The notes beneath the pieces are model-generated. The model ran no database searches. It worked only from the letters and a program-made list of their open reading frames with translations, and was not told the DNA's origin. The position numbers and the translations under genes were made by a program. Below are positions 25,501 to 29,297 of a stretch of DNA of 64,000 bases, piece by piece. Source of the stretch: Nemertoderma westbladi (Eukaryota; Xenacoelomorpha; Nemertodermatida; Nemertodermatidae); the NCBI GenBank assembly GCA_032718475.1, contig JAUCBJ010007533.1, forward strand, positions 29,353 through 93,352. The letters are read 5' to 3'. Each line of letters opens with the position of its first letter. Positions within the stretch are counted from its first letter, which is position 1.

Positions 25501-28500
25501 AAGATCATTATTTAAATTATTCGAATTATTCTGTGTAATTGCGTTATTTAAGTTATTTTGTAGGTCCGAATTCGGATTATTATTTTGATTATTTGAATTA
25601 TTTTGCGTAACTACATCAACATTAGGATTATTTTCTACATTAGTACTTGGGACTGTTCTGATTTAAATTTAAGTTACTACCACCAGGCAAAGTATTTCCT
25701 GCAATAAAGGTTTGATTAGCGTTATCCCATACGGTACTATTAATATCAACAACGTCTACTGTACCATCATTATTATTACCCCCCCCCCCGCCCGTACGGT
25801 CACACCAGTTTTGGGTCTGTCGTGCGGTCCCTGTCAGTGGGGTATTAATAAACGTGTCTACGGCCCCTGGCTCCTCAAAAATACTCGAGCCGGCCCCGCT
25901 TTCAGACGGCAACGCTCGGACCAGTTCCAGCTCGTGCGCCCGTCTAATCTTATTTTTCGCCGATTCACCTTGGCGCTTCTCTAAATCCCTTAGCTCTTGC
26001 TCAGCCTTTGCCCCTCTCTTCTCACTCTCCTGACTGTCCCGTCTGGCCGACTCTACCACACTCCTAGCGATCTCCCTTCGCCTCGCCTCACGCTCCTTAC
26101 GTTCCTTTTCCTTTCTCGCCTCATATTCCTTGCGTTCCGCCTCACGCTCTTTGCGTTCCTTTTCCTTTCTCGCCTCATATTCCTTGCGTTCCGCCTCACG
26201 CTCTTTGCGTTCCTTTTCCTCCCTAGCCTCACGCTCTCTACACTCCTTTTCCTCTATTTCGTCACTCTCCCTAAGGCTCCTCAAAGCCCTTTCGAGCCTC
26301 TCTCCGTTCTCTTTAATCAATGCCGCTTCCCTCGCTAACCGCGCTCTCCCCTCCTCTAACCGTTCCTCCATTTCCTTCTGACCTTGCTCTGCCACGTCGA
26401 GACGGTATGCGGCACCTACCTCTCTCACCACTCTTTCTTTCGCGGAGGATGTAACAGACTTATCGGTTACGACGGACTTCCCCCGCCTTCCCGACCTACT
26501 AACTTTCTCCCCCTTCCCGGAGCTTTCTCCGACCGACGAGGCCGAATCCTCGGGGTTAACCTCGGATTCGCCCCCTTCGAGTCCCCTCCAACCCACTGGT
26601 TTTACTCCCCGGGCATCGACCAAGTATGGCCCTATGTACACTGGCGCTACACTAGGTTCCATACTCCCACACTCCCATAGTTCAAACAGTTCGCCGGCTA
26701 TCCTTTCTGCTCTCTCCCCGGCCAGTTCTCTCTGCCCAAAACGTATTAGGTAATTTAAGTGTTTATCCGACTCACCTAGTCGCTTTCTCAGTCTCACCTC
26801 GTCTACCTTCGCCCCTTCCTTCTTGGCGTCGTTTATCAGCTTCCGGGTCGCGTTGTAGGCCCGTCGAAGTCGCTCAGAAACCCCGACGTCCTCGTCGCCG
26901 ACCTCTCCTCCGTCCCTCCGGGTCCGACGTCGTACCGGCGGCTCCACCGTCGCCGTTCCGGTGGGCCGTCCGTCGCCCTCGGCCTGTAGCTGGCCGGCGA
27001 CATCGGTACCGATCTCTCCTCCGTCTCTTCGTGTCCGGCGTCGCACCGTCGGCCCCACCGTCGCCGTTTCGGTGGGCCGCCCGTCGCCCTCGGCCTGTAG
27101 CTGGCCGGCGACATCGGCGCGCCGTTCTCCCTCTCGTGTCGACTCATCTCCTTCTCCCTCCGTCTCGCTCTCTCTCTCTCTTGGCTCGACTTCGGGTTCC
27201 AGGCCCCCCTCGTCCTGTGCTTCCGGTTCGCCCGTTATCGATGGCTCCGGCGTCGTGGGCCTGTATCGTTTGGTCGCGGCCTCGCGGATCGTTAGGTCTT
27301 CGTCCGGGGTCCGCGGTGGCGTCTCGCCCGACTCACTCATCTCGTCTGGTGGCTGATGGTTCGGCTAGCTAGGGTGGAGTTCTTTGTGTTTAACTGGGGC
27401 GGCAGCTCGTCTTTAGTTACTGAGTTTAGCTGGGGAAGCAACACCGATTTAGTTACTGTGACGGGATCCAGGAGGGATCCCGATTTATCCGGTGTGGTAT
27501 TTAGTCCACGCGTCCCCGCCGTGTATAAGAGTGAAATAAAGATAACTGAGTTCTGAAGTTCGGTGTATAATAAGAGGTTATAAGATATAGATATATTGTG
27601 AATGTGTACAAGGCGGGATACGGTAACTAAAGTCCCGTGATCCCCTAACTAAACTAATTGGCTGTACCCTACGCTAGCACTGCTGCACTGAGATAACTGA
27701 ATCACTGATTAATAGGTTATTGGTTATATTGCACGGTGGCCTTACTGCTACTCAATCGATGCCATTCCCCCCTCTGATTGGTTAATACCCTTGTTGGCGC
27801 CCCGTGGAGTATTCCCGTTCACTCCACCTGTTCTCTCTGGGTTAGGGGTTTGGCCCCTGACCCTCTATTGTGTGCTTCCTTCCCACTCTTCATTGGGATT
27901 GGCACGAGTTGGTTAATTGCCCAATCTCGTGGCTCCCAATATTGCTTATCGGCTAATAACTTTATGGGGTGTTGGCGGGATTGAATAAGCTAACAGTCCA
28001 GTAATTGGGTTGGCCTAGCTACTCTCTCCTTTGACGCCTATTCGTTCACTAACTATCAGTCCAGTAATTGGGTTGGCCTACCTACTCTCTCCTTTGACGC
28101 CTATTCGTTCACTAACTATCAATAATATTTAATGGAAGTGTGAACATTAAAGTTTTATCAATTTATGCTACCGGTACTTGTATTTTTCGTGCCAAATTGG
28201 CACATATCCAAAAATGCCACAATGAATCGGATATGATATGATATGAGTGTCATATTCATGATCATCATCCCGGAATGCCCCTAGTGCCATAATATTAGTT
28301 TGATTTGTGGTGATTTTTCATTATCATATTTGCACTACTTGTTTTTTTCGTGCCCCGGGCCACATTCAAAATTACTAGAAATTTTATTGTATGTTTTGTC
28401 TGAGTTCTATAATCGTGATCAGCATCTAAAAAAAACCTTTATATACCGCAAATAAATTAATTTTATCGAGCTATTAAAACTTTTGAAGACGTTTTCGCGC

Positions 28501-29297
28501 GAAAATTACTGGAGATGAGTGCCAGAAGGAGACAACACGAAAACTAACATAGCTATGTTTTTGGCGTTTGCGCTGGTGGATAGCCCATTAAATTTTGTAA
28601 ATAACAGAACACATTTGTAAATAAGCTACAGCTTTAGGGGTAATACGATATGTTGGACAATACCTATTATAATATTGTTATTGTTTTTACATAATGTGTG
28701 ATAATAATTTTACAAACTAATTGCAACTATCTAACTAGTTAGTAAACTGGTAATTCCGGTAAAATTCCGGCCGGAATTGACCCCATTCCGGCAATTCCGA
28801 CCGGAACCGGAATCTGGCAAAAACCGCCGGAATTCCGGCAGGAACGGAATTCCAGGACATCCCTAATTATTATTATAAATGTTCGAATATGTACAGACAG
28901 TGTTCGGTAATCATAGATTAATATAGCAGTACCGTCCTCGCATTCTATGGTGGTAATATTAAGCCATAAACATGGTAATACTCATGAGTTTTGGTTTCCA
29001 ATTGAACTTGGTGGGTATTGTTGTAATGGATTTGTCTGACTTGGTGAAAACTCTCGCAAGTGTATTCCTTCATGTTGATCTTATTTACTTATTATATTGT
29101 TGTTTATTTAGTTAGTTATATTATATTGTTGTTTATTCCCTTAGCAACAGTTTATTGGCGACAGCTCCGGCGCTATTATCCGGGCTGTCTCGCCACCGCC
29201 CCACTCCGGACTGACCGAGGACCAGTTTGTGTCGTTGTCCGACGATGACTCGTATTATGACGCGGACGACAGCAGTCAAGGCCCTTCCCGCTACTGA
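4416..29297 (+). CDS. PCYT1A: Choline-phosphate cytidylyltransferase (PCYT1-type), six coding exons
   Basis: Makes CDP-choline from CTP and phosphocholine, the regulated step of phosphatidylcholine synthesis; family members move between nucleus/cytosol and membranes. Coding exons: 4416-4596, 6137-6328, 11832-11983, 12098-12319, 13330-13509 and 29145-29297. All borders are GT/AG and phases agree, giving 359 aa (vertebrate PCYT1A is about 367). Visible parts in order: basic KRIKR (about 24-28, possible nuclear signal); catalytic nucleotidyltransferase fold with the HAGH signature (101-104) and RTDGVSTSD (209-217); an amphipathic, lysine-rich membrane-binding helix (about 250-309); and a short acidic, Ser/Pro-containing tail. 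The ATG at 4416 has a purine at -3. The tail has few Ser-Pro sites compared with the vertebrate phosphorylation domain. Symbol is by family; a PCYT1B-type name is equally possible in an invertebrate with one copy. Confidence 0.93.
4597..6136 (+). other. PCYT1A intron 1
   Basis: Donor GTTTGTG, acceptor CCCAATAG. It holds a short ACCGGT-rich stretch (about 4728-4746) and an 857-bp hAT-like inverted-repeat element (4966-5822). No coding exon is seen inside. Confidence 0.75.
4966..5822. mobile_element. hAT-like MITE rich in CAATTAATTG palindromes
   Basis: Starts CAAGGGTTATCAA and ends TTGATAGCCCTTG, nearly perfect inverted ends resembling hAT termini. The 8-bp direct repeat TGTACAGG lies at 4951-4958 and 5823-5830, the duplication length typical of hAT; seven extra bases (4959-4965) separate the left copy from the element. 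The ends are packed with CAATTAATTG/TTGCAATTAATTG motifs. There is no transposase, so it is non-autonomous. The middle (about 5340-5580) is different sequence and may be a nested insertion. Confidence 0.65.
6137..6328 (+). CDS. PCYT1A: PCYT1A coding exon 2 (HxGH nucleotide-binding motif)
   Basis: Acceptor CCCAATAG, donor GGAG|GTATGT. Encodes residues 61-125 in part, with [18 protein letters not shown]. The HAGH tetrad is the CTP-binding signature of the cytidylyltransferase family. Enters and leaves in phase 1. Confidence 0.93.
7253..7435. repeat. Two-copy imperfect tandem duplication (~97 bp)
   Basis: CCAAGCTTC, AAGGTATACAAT, CAATTAATACACG and AGGCGTTTAACAG recur in the same order about 97 bp apart. 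No coding potential. Confidence 0.6.
7558..7622. mobile_element. Single end of a DNA element with poly-G tract
   Basis: CTTAAGGGGCGTTCATAAAG followed by a guanine-dominated stretch resembles a terminal motif (GTTCATAAA next to a G-run) that I associate with dispersed non-autonomous DNA elements in animals. Only one end is seen, so the limits and family are open. Confidence 0.3.
8340..8453. repeat. Left part of ACCTTGGTACAC satellite
   Basis: Degenerate units containing ACCTTGGTACACAAAACGTAT. The same array resumes at 10035, so it was split by the element at 8454-10034. Confidence 0.7.
8454..10034. mobile_element. Non-autonomous DNA element with TA target duplication
   Basis: Starts GGGTCAGGTGGGGT and ends in its reverse complement ACCCCACCTGACCC; inverted ends match at about 24 of 26 positions. 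TA flanks both sides (8452-8453, 10035-10036), as expected for Tc1/mariner-type or other TA-targeting transposases. The flanking satellite joins cleanly when it is removed. The 1.58-kb interior has no ORF but repeats GGTGGAATGGGTATA or its complement several times (near 8483, 8857, 9725, 9802 and 9829), so these sub-terminal motifs could be protein-binding sites. Family not identified. Confidence 0.75.
10035..10230. repeat. 21-bp tandem satellite (right part)
   Basis: About eight head-to-tail units of TGTATACCTTGGTACACAAA-type sequence, exactly 21 bp apart where clean (for example 10091, 10112, 10133, 10154). Because 21 is a multiple of three, both strands show spurious repetitive open frames; these are not genes. 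Confidence 0.8.
11832..11983 (+). CDS. PCYT1A: PCYT1A coding exon 3
   Basis: Acceptor TCATCGCAG, donor CATAGG|GTGAGT. Completes the split codon from exon 2 and encodes residues 125-175, including HCRYVDEII and FIEKHR, conserved in the cytidylyltransferase fold. Ends in phase 0. Confidence 0.92.
12098..12319 (+). CDS. PCYT1A: PCYT1A coding exon 4 (catalytic core)
   Basis: Acceptor CTATTTCAG, donor TTAAAG|GTAGAA. Encodes 74 residues (176-249) with IDFVAHDD and [11 protein letters not shown], the second nucleotide-binding signature. The intron before it is only 114 bp (11984-12097). Phase 0 at both ends. Confidence 0.93.
12320..13329 (+). other. PCYT1A intron 4
   Basis: 1.0-kb intron whose second half is a 5'-truncated LINE tail (12848-13245). 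The rest is unremarkable AT-rich DNA. Confidence 0.8.
12848..13245 (+). mobile_element. 5'-truncated LINE copy (C-terminal tail of ORF2)
   Basis: Translates to a tail with [29 protein letters not shown] and [17 protein letters not shown], nearly the same as the ends of the longer copies at 48060-48460 and 52075-52480. It ends after CAGCATGCCGAT with a TAG-rich microsatellite-like tail, the 3' end shared by all copies. Only the last part of ORF2 remains, typical of truncated target-primed insertion. Its ORF begins earlier in unrelated sequence. Confidence 0.85.
13330..13509 (+). CDS. PCYT1A: PCYT1A coding exon 5 (membrane-binding helix)
   Basis: Acceptor ACATTTTAG, donor ACATTC|GTAAGT. Encodes 60 residues (250-309) rich in Lys/Glu with amphipathic spacing and [18 protein letters not shown], matching the lipid-sensing M domain of the family. 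The last 13 bases plus the donor are the founder of the 29-bp array that follows directly. Confidence 0.92.
13497..14558 (+). repeat. 29-bp tandem array copying an exon end and splice donor
   Basis: Each unit contains AGACAGTACATTC followed by GTAAGTATAAGTTGGT, that is, the last 13 bases of PCYT1A exon 5 and the first 16 of its intron. The donor GTAAG recurs from 13510 to 14554 at exactly 29-bp spacing, so there are 37 donor copies with no length change (36 x 29 = 1044). Only a few base changes are seen: TAAATTGG near 13691 and 14503, and GTAAGC at 13771 and 14206. Variants spaced 15 and 28 whole units apart suggest block duplication. The long reverse-strand open frames here arise from the repeat and are not genes. 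Confidence 0.95.
14559..15850 (+). mobile_element. Decayed non-LTR retrotransposon (LINE) reverse transcriptase
   Basis: Frame-broken RT remains on the + strand: [20 protein letters not shown] (14584-14640), FDLSEAFNS before the [13 protein letters not shown] after it, then the GVPQGTTFG block, YADDT catalytic motif and KYLGVQVDK thumb region (about 15440). Several frameshifts and stops make it a pseudogene. It starts directly after the 29-bp array. The clade was not assigned; motif order fits a Jockey/CR1-like LINE. It is different from the LINE family at 46-56 kb. A TCTG microsatellite lies at about 15635-15668. Confidence 0.75.
14728..14967 (-). mobile_element. tRNA-derived SINE inserted in the LINE
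   Basis: On the - strand it begins at 14967 with a tRNA-like head: box A TAGCTCAGTTGG and box B GGTTCAGCCCC, the internal RNA polymerase III promoter. The body contains GGGTCGATAAAATGAGTACC, a core I associate with widespread animal SINEs, and it ends in a short T-rich tail. A perfect 13-bp target duplication AACTCCCATCAAT flanks it (14715-14727 and 14968-14980). It interrupts the LINE reading frame, so it is younger than that LINE. Confidence 0.88.
15851..16088. other. AT-rich spacer, possibly LINE 3' end
   Basis: No gene seen. TA- and TTAT-rich sequence between the decayed LINE and the 63-bp satellite; it could be that LINE's 3' UTR. Confidence 0.4.
16089..16525. repeat. 63-bp satellite, left part (about 7 copies)
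   Basis: Head-to-tail units containing TTGGGTTGGCCTAGCTACTC and GACGCCTATTCGTTCACTAA, 63 bp apart (one unit 62 bp). The array stops at GTCCA exactly where the LTR retrotransposon starts and resumes at 27996. Confidence 0.92.
16526..17062 (-). repeat. Left LTR (3' LTR of the element)
   Basis: 537 bp; begins TGTGACGGGATCC and ends GCTAACA on the + strand, so both ends obey TG...CA. Compared with the right LTR it differs by one A/T near 16567 and a few changes near 16950-16975. Confidence 0.93.
17063..17074 (-). promoter_or_regulatory. Polypurine tract next to the 3' LTR
   Basis: On the - strand, GCATGGGGGGGAG lies directly before the LTR start TGTTAGC. This is the position and composition of the primer for plus-strand synthesis, and it fixes the element's orientation as -. 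Confidence 0.75.
17075..17773 (-). other. 3' untranslated internal region of the LTR element
   Basis: About 700 bp between the last ORF and the polypurine tract. Several short frames exist on both strands but none has a recognisable domain; C-rich runs make them low-complexity. Confidence 0.6.
17774..18973 (-). CDS. Retroelement ORF with three CCHC zinc knuckles
   Basis: 399 aa from the first ATG (an upstream in-frame non-ATG codon is ignored). Three perfect CX2CX4HX4C knuckles lie at about residues 172-185, 195-208 and 215-228, the nucleic-acid-binding motif of retroviral and retrotransposon nucleocapsids. The N-terminal third is acidic and low-complexity. The last 60 residues are Lys/Arg-rich (KKRAREED), a possible nuclear signal. 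It overlaps the end of the exonuclease-like ORF by about 100 bp in another frame. There is no protease or polymerase motif. Probable role is RNA packaging or chaperoning for the element, by motif only. Confidence 0.7.
   Translation of the reverse strand: MPIPAGAEGDQPPRKLRELEGWRATGESQGGKGHSGSTGIPGLETLPEEEDNDDEFGEIPPIERIGHSDTDWVGGRVVTASGARAFWNRSGKRTWVHEGPAMDFTGSTIRLGEQPGTAPRIVFGETMPERGGEIDVNRESNVEKFAYQRLHRPRRSLGTKDEVGRETLVLGCDYCGRQTHQESSCLYRFQRGTFCLYCREPSHRMGACPRLHNRCPKCHFRGHYGRECDWMSDEEKFTRFEEWADVGAMTRQRMKAQEFKWGFFLINQETHMEIIKRRLPFTYQEVATAASFAGVMNTQRYLDRWTPENRREFRDFLAEHVPKAMKMILWDATRGKQPGHSEGPPAKRYRALITPAPKEPTTGISKEVAAKVRKQKADDARGAVITKKRAREEDVRRYR
18870..20309 (-). CDS. Retroelement ORF resembling a DEDD 3'-5' exonuclease
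   Basis: 479 aa from the ATG at 20309. Residues about 105-290 read like the WRN/EXD-type DnaQ exonuclease fold. YMILDDEGT supplies the Exo I D-x-E pair (D117, E119); a [19 protein letters not shown] strand pair follows; then Exo [15 protein letters not shown] (D192); LLDMQKVF; and a [11 protein letters not shown] block corresponding to the W-x-RPL-x-x-Q-x-x-YA helix. The final catalytic Asp of Exo III is not obvious (RRGAI stands there), so the enzyme may be altered or inactive, as in EXD1-like proteins. A Glu/Arg coiled coil (about 365-410) and a low-complexity tail follow. It occupies the region where BEL elements carry reverse transcriptase. Assignment is by eye and needs a profile search. 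Confidence 0.55.
   Translation of the reverse strand: MASKLIRKRKAESGGKEILVDFTERHPEEKTRGYYERLERGHAARALQDHFREAHEQRLVGTYGMPSLDNTIFQHFHYVVKGDEAKFGIPKYPRESPRKDWKRFIESVNRGGYMILDDEGTVEDEAGSRRGTAGSARTILLHLAAPNGDIFLFDLGTYGKKDGPKLDRLPKAVQVLVREKSTTKVGSAIREDAERIIGPDATNLLDMQKVFMAMTAPDGLEVVENSGQSGAVAMGQLLGLVCHKPMDWGKFREEYGAELANSLKWGARPGKQEVYQFRRGAIKVYQKRYILQEDWMMISLLNLFMTVVIEREPGAFLLSGSPLSYRKAFKTAFDGLVDHPGLKGESVYYNSRHLVDGETDTPYQRWEQLEMDRREAKRLEEVARRERIEAEEREEEARAQSYGFEEQAGLDELHWTSSGSSGESLGRELGWTVGSPKQVDVGVARDAHTSGRRGRPTAKEVKGARGMESYGREPRREGT
20310..20815. other. Spacer inside the LTR element
   Basis: AT-rich sequence with no supported ORF, upstream of the exonuclease-like ORF on the - strand. It could hold an internal promoter or splice signals for the downstream ORFs, but none is diagnostic. 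Confidence 0.45.
20816..21310. repeat. Irregular tandem repeat with AGGTACTACGTACCT core
   Basis: Units of about 26-35 bp alternate CTAACTCTAACT-type filler with the near-palindrome AGGTACTACGTACCT, about 15 times. It lies inside the LTR element between the Gag-protease ORF and the exonuclease-like ORF. The dyad cores could bind a dimeric protein or fold in RNA, but no function is known. Confidence 0.85.
21463..24066 (-). CDS. BEL/Pao-like Gag plus aspartic protease
   Basis: 867 aa from an ATG. Residues about 50-230 resemble the BEL Gag domain (DUF1759): [19 protein letters not shown] and further Trp/Leu landmarks. A CCHC knuckle ([14 protein letters not shown]) lies at 370-383. The pepsin-type protease (DUF1758/A17-like) follows with LVDSGAAF (D435) and ends near the BEL hallmark [13 protein letters not shown] (about 560-575). 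In complete BEL elements reverse transcriptase follows here. Instead about 290 residues of Arg/Glu/Pro-rich sequence lead to the stop. Gag would assemble particles and the protease would cleave the polyprotein. The frame upstream (24179-24949) could be fused to it by a frameshift at a C9 run. Confidence 0.82.
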   Translation of the reverse strand: MTYPSQRRSRNRTDEPHQTGETIQHPSNPLEAQAMGMATLIDALKTRIELPPVEPFKFDGSRPEEYLQFRRMYSNEILTKNLTQAECLKYLQVYTGGPAYDIVRQYQGIEGGFTTAWRALDREYGHPAKIIRQTLRGITSGGLQDNPVSIKTFANKVEKALIVLKTLDAPYELNASNNITTIAQALPSWLRNKWRKIAFSTRDKKGAEPGLEEMSNFLNYEAELITDPVYSEDSLGKGPKTDHYRPKPEHNTSNALPRLRQSLPYAATQGTASPQTSEDKTTSRDGQGNNNNMNKHNPSTSSRSNPVNKNSRDFGTNITAIRNALYKEGYDPKSKCQLHANALHKTMNCRYWQALPRQDQIDYASSNKICSRCVKSGHKARECQEKPVKFGQRRGQTMATSTVGAKKGGTVLLGVVPVRVIGEGNRSVTTLMLVDSGAAFTLVEEWVAEEIGLRTRPSRMAVTTISSKDEILEMRTGRCAIAAVAPGCDYGATIDPIQVIESININARRPTNIEVEQYKFLDNIDFSIPDVDVRKVSIIVGMDCPTAHERMQTVFGEDKQSDPVAILTPFGWTLTGPIKSNIPFHVSESSGCMMPGTDEIEERPEMGNSGRQLEVEATPREWAEENGMDAEDLEAMGWNKGPSKYRYGDGEERTVECREDKPEKCPVECPEERPEETPVRLRGIPTRGKPSKNTRWKGRRCETIRPGAEKPMNKHMVDKGGGRVGGVLRTHAELTECEGALHGQTSCIPKDERGSLKPLMPAHILRGRPTEVASKIKEKNRGGIIPPSDTLKGGTLPPRDDHEIRNINRRQHLPKQEKRPPIELTRRAERRIREPIGGQWESCLLEESPLGSLSCPTGWTGMEELDP
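24179..24949 (-). CDS. Arg/Glu/Ser-rich open frame upstream of Gag
   Basis: About 256 codons open, with no ATG at the upstream end (it starts at a GTG), so it is likely read as a continuation of an upstream frame. The N-terminal half is highly charged (R, E, S) and a [16 protein letters not shown] repeat lies in the middle. It ends after a poly-G run (nine C at 24190-24198 on the + strand), and one base of slippage there leads towards the Gag-protease frame. No known domain. Confidence 0.4.
   Translation of the reverse strand: MRSSRERQVDVAGGQTERRARSEEERRTVGFNREVDERSREREYSTDRRREEESSRSIAAKDRRARTDSEPSVVEMRTESQWGRTPGDCRRPGGMRSDETHYTPREGYAMYRYEDENSGEGGRRETFRRNIPTDREYGSRGEDYSRRINFDPEQHMQTVGHTVGLTAHTVGHTERGNVGDRIARTTGLNPEVAEYIPASRPEADRPIPVPAQQYDYSMQGHNIYPGEGGIIADRCMGPNILTSTPVPDIPVGGGTG
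24730..25660 (-). CDS. Asn-rich and repeat-bearing open frame, continuation of ORF1
   Basis: The frame stays open from about 25660 to 24730 without an ATG at its start. It begins with an Asn/Gln-rich tract ([17 protein letters not shown] type), then four copies of a ~13-residue repeat [13 protein letters not shown] (about 25230-25375), then Arg-rich sequence. It is reached from ORF1 by a +1 change of frame near 25650, so it is probably the C-terminal part of the same protein. It overlaps the next frame over 24730-24949. Confidence 0.45.
25640..27340 (-). CDS. Retroelement ORF1, acidic and coiled-coil protein
   Basis: 566 aa starting at an ATG about 115 bp inside the right LTR, so it is the first ORF. 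The N-terminal third is Pro/Glu/Arg-rich and contains a 36-residue direct repeat ([15 protein letters not shown]...). The middle ([22 protein letters not shown] onward) looks folded. It is followed by a long Glu/Lys/Arg coiled coil with repeated [18 protein letters not shown], then an Asn-rich tail. No recognised domain; the position suggests a structural (Gag-like) role. The stop at 25640 follows AGTCCCAAGTACTAA, just where the +1 frame is open for 300 codons. Confidence 0.6.
   Translation of the reverse strand: MSESGETPPRTPDEDLTIREAATKRYRPTTPEPSITGEPEAQDEGGLEPEVEPRERESETEGEGDESTREGERRADVAGQLQAEGDGRPTETATVGPTVRRRTRRDGGEIGTDVAGQLQAEGDGRPTGTATVEPPVRRRTRRDGGEVGDEDVGVSERLRRAYNATRKLINDAKKEGAKVDEVRLRKRLGESDKHLNYLIRFGQRELAGERAERIAGELFELWECGSMEPSVAPVYIGPYLVDARGVKPVGWRGLEGGESEVNPEDSASSVGESSGKGEKVSRSGRRGKSVVTDKSVTSSAKERVVREVGAAYRLDVAEQGQKEMEERLEEGRARLAREAALIKENGERLERALRSLRESDEIEEKECREREAREEKERKEREAERKEYEARKEKERKEREAERKEYEARKEKERKEREARRREIARSVVESARRDSQESEKRGAKAEQELRDLEKRQGESAKNKIRRAHELELVRALPSESGAGSSIFEEPGAVDTFINTPLTGTARQTQNWCDRTGGGGGNNNDGTVDVVDINSTVWDNANQTFIAGNTLPGGSNLNLNQNSPKY
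27457..27995 (-). repeat. Right LTR (5' LTR of the element)
   Basis: 539 bp, TG...CA, near-identical to 16526-17062. Transcription of the element should start here and run leftward. No TGG-starting primer-binding site abuts it at 27456, so the priming tRNA is not identified. Confidence 0.93.
27996..28121. repeat. 63-bp satellite, right part (2 copies)
   Basis: Continues the array of 16089-16525 in the same phase after the LTR element, starting with the duplicated GTCCA. Confidence 0.92.
28122..29144. other. Remainder of PCYT1A intron 5
   Basis: AT-rich DNA with no gene. It holds a segment (about 28433-28490) related to 2155-2215 (AAATAAATTAATTTTA plus CTTTTGAA) and a CCGGAATT-rich stretch at 28741-28866. 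The latter closes with GGACATCCCTAA, which could be one end of a hAT-like MITE. Confidence 0.5.
28741..28866. repeat. CCGGAATT-rich repeat patch
   Basis: AATTCCGG/CCGGAATT occurs many times within 120 bp, able to fold on itself. One edge resembles a hAT end; the other end was not found. Confidence 0.5.
29145..29297 (+). CDS. PCYT1A: PCYT1A terminal coding exon 6
   Basis: Acceptor TATTCCCTTAG; stop TGA at 29295-29297. Encodes 50 residues starting [17 protein letters not shown], which matches the end of the membrane domain (K-x-ML...R-x-LQAISP in vertebrates). A short acidic tail [15 protein letters not shown] follows. It is GC-rich against the AT-rich intron. Confidence 0.88.
   Translation, partial: QQFIGDSSGAIIRAVSPPPHSGLTEDQFVSLSDDDSYYDADDSSQGPSRY

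Larger units (their letters stand above)
16526..27995 (-). mobile_element. Recent BEL/Pao-like LTR retrotransposon lacking a visible pol
   Basis: Flanked by near-identical 537- and 539-bp LTRs and by the 5-bp duplication GTCCA (16521-16525, 27996-28000); it reads on the - strand. Order 5' to 3': right LTR, coiled-coil ORF (from 27340), low-complexity Gag-like frames, Gag-protease ORF (24066-21463), tandem-repeat spacer, exonuclease-like ORF (20309-18870), three-knuckle ORF (18973-17774), polypurine tract, left LTR. The Gag and protease resemble BEL/Pao. I find no YxDD reverse transcriptase, RNase H or integrase anywhere in the 10.4-kb interior, so it should depend on a partner in trans. It is richer in GC than the host intron. 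LTR differences are only about two substitutions and two short indels, which implies a young insertion. Confidence 0.85.
13510..29144 (+). other. PCYT1A intron 5 (15.6 kb), nested repeats
   Basis: Begins inside the 29-bp array, then carries a LINE fragment with a SINE, a 63-bp satellite, an 11.5-kb LTR retrotransposon in reverse orientation and AT-rich DNA. It ends TATTCCCTTAG. The phase-0 join F/QQFIGD restores the family alignment, which supports the intron despite its size. Confidence 0.85.

Noticed and set aside
16526-27995. Treating the 11.5-kb insert as an endogenous virus
   Set aside because: No envelope gene and no polymerase; LTRs, 5-bp duplication and BEL-type Gag/protease fit a retrotransposon.
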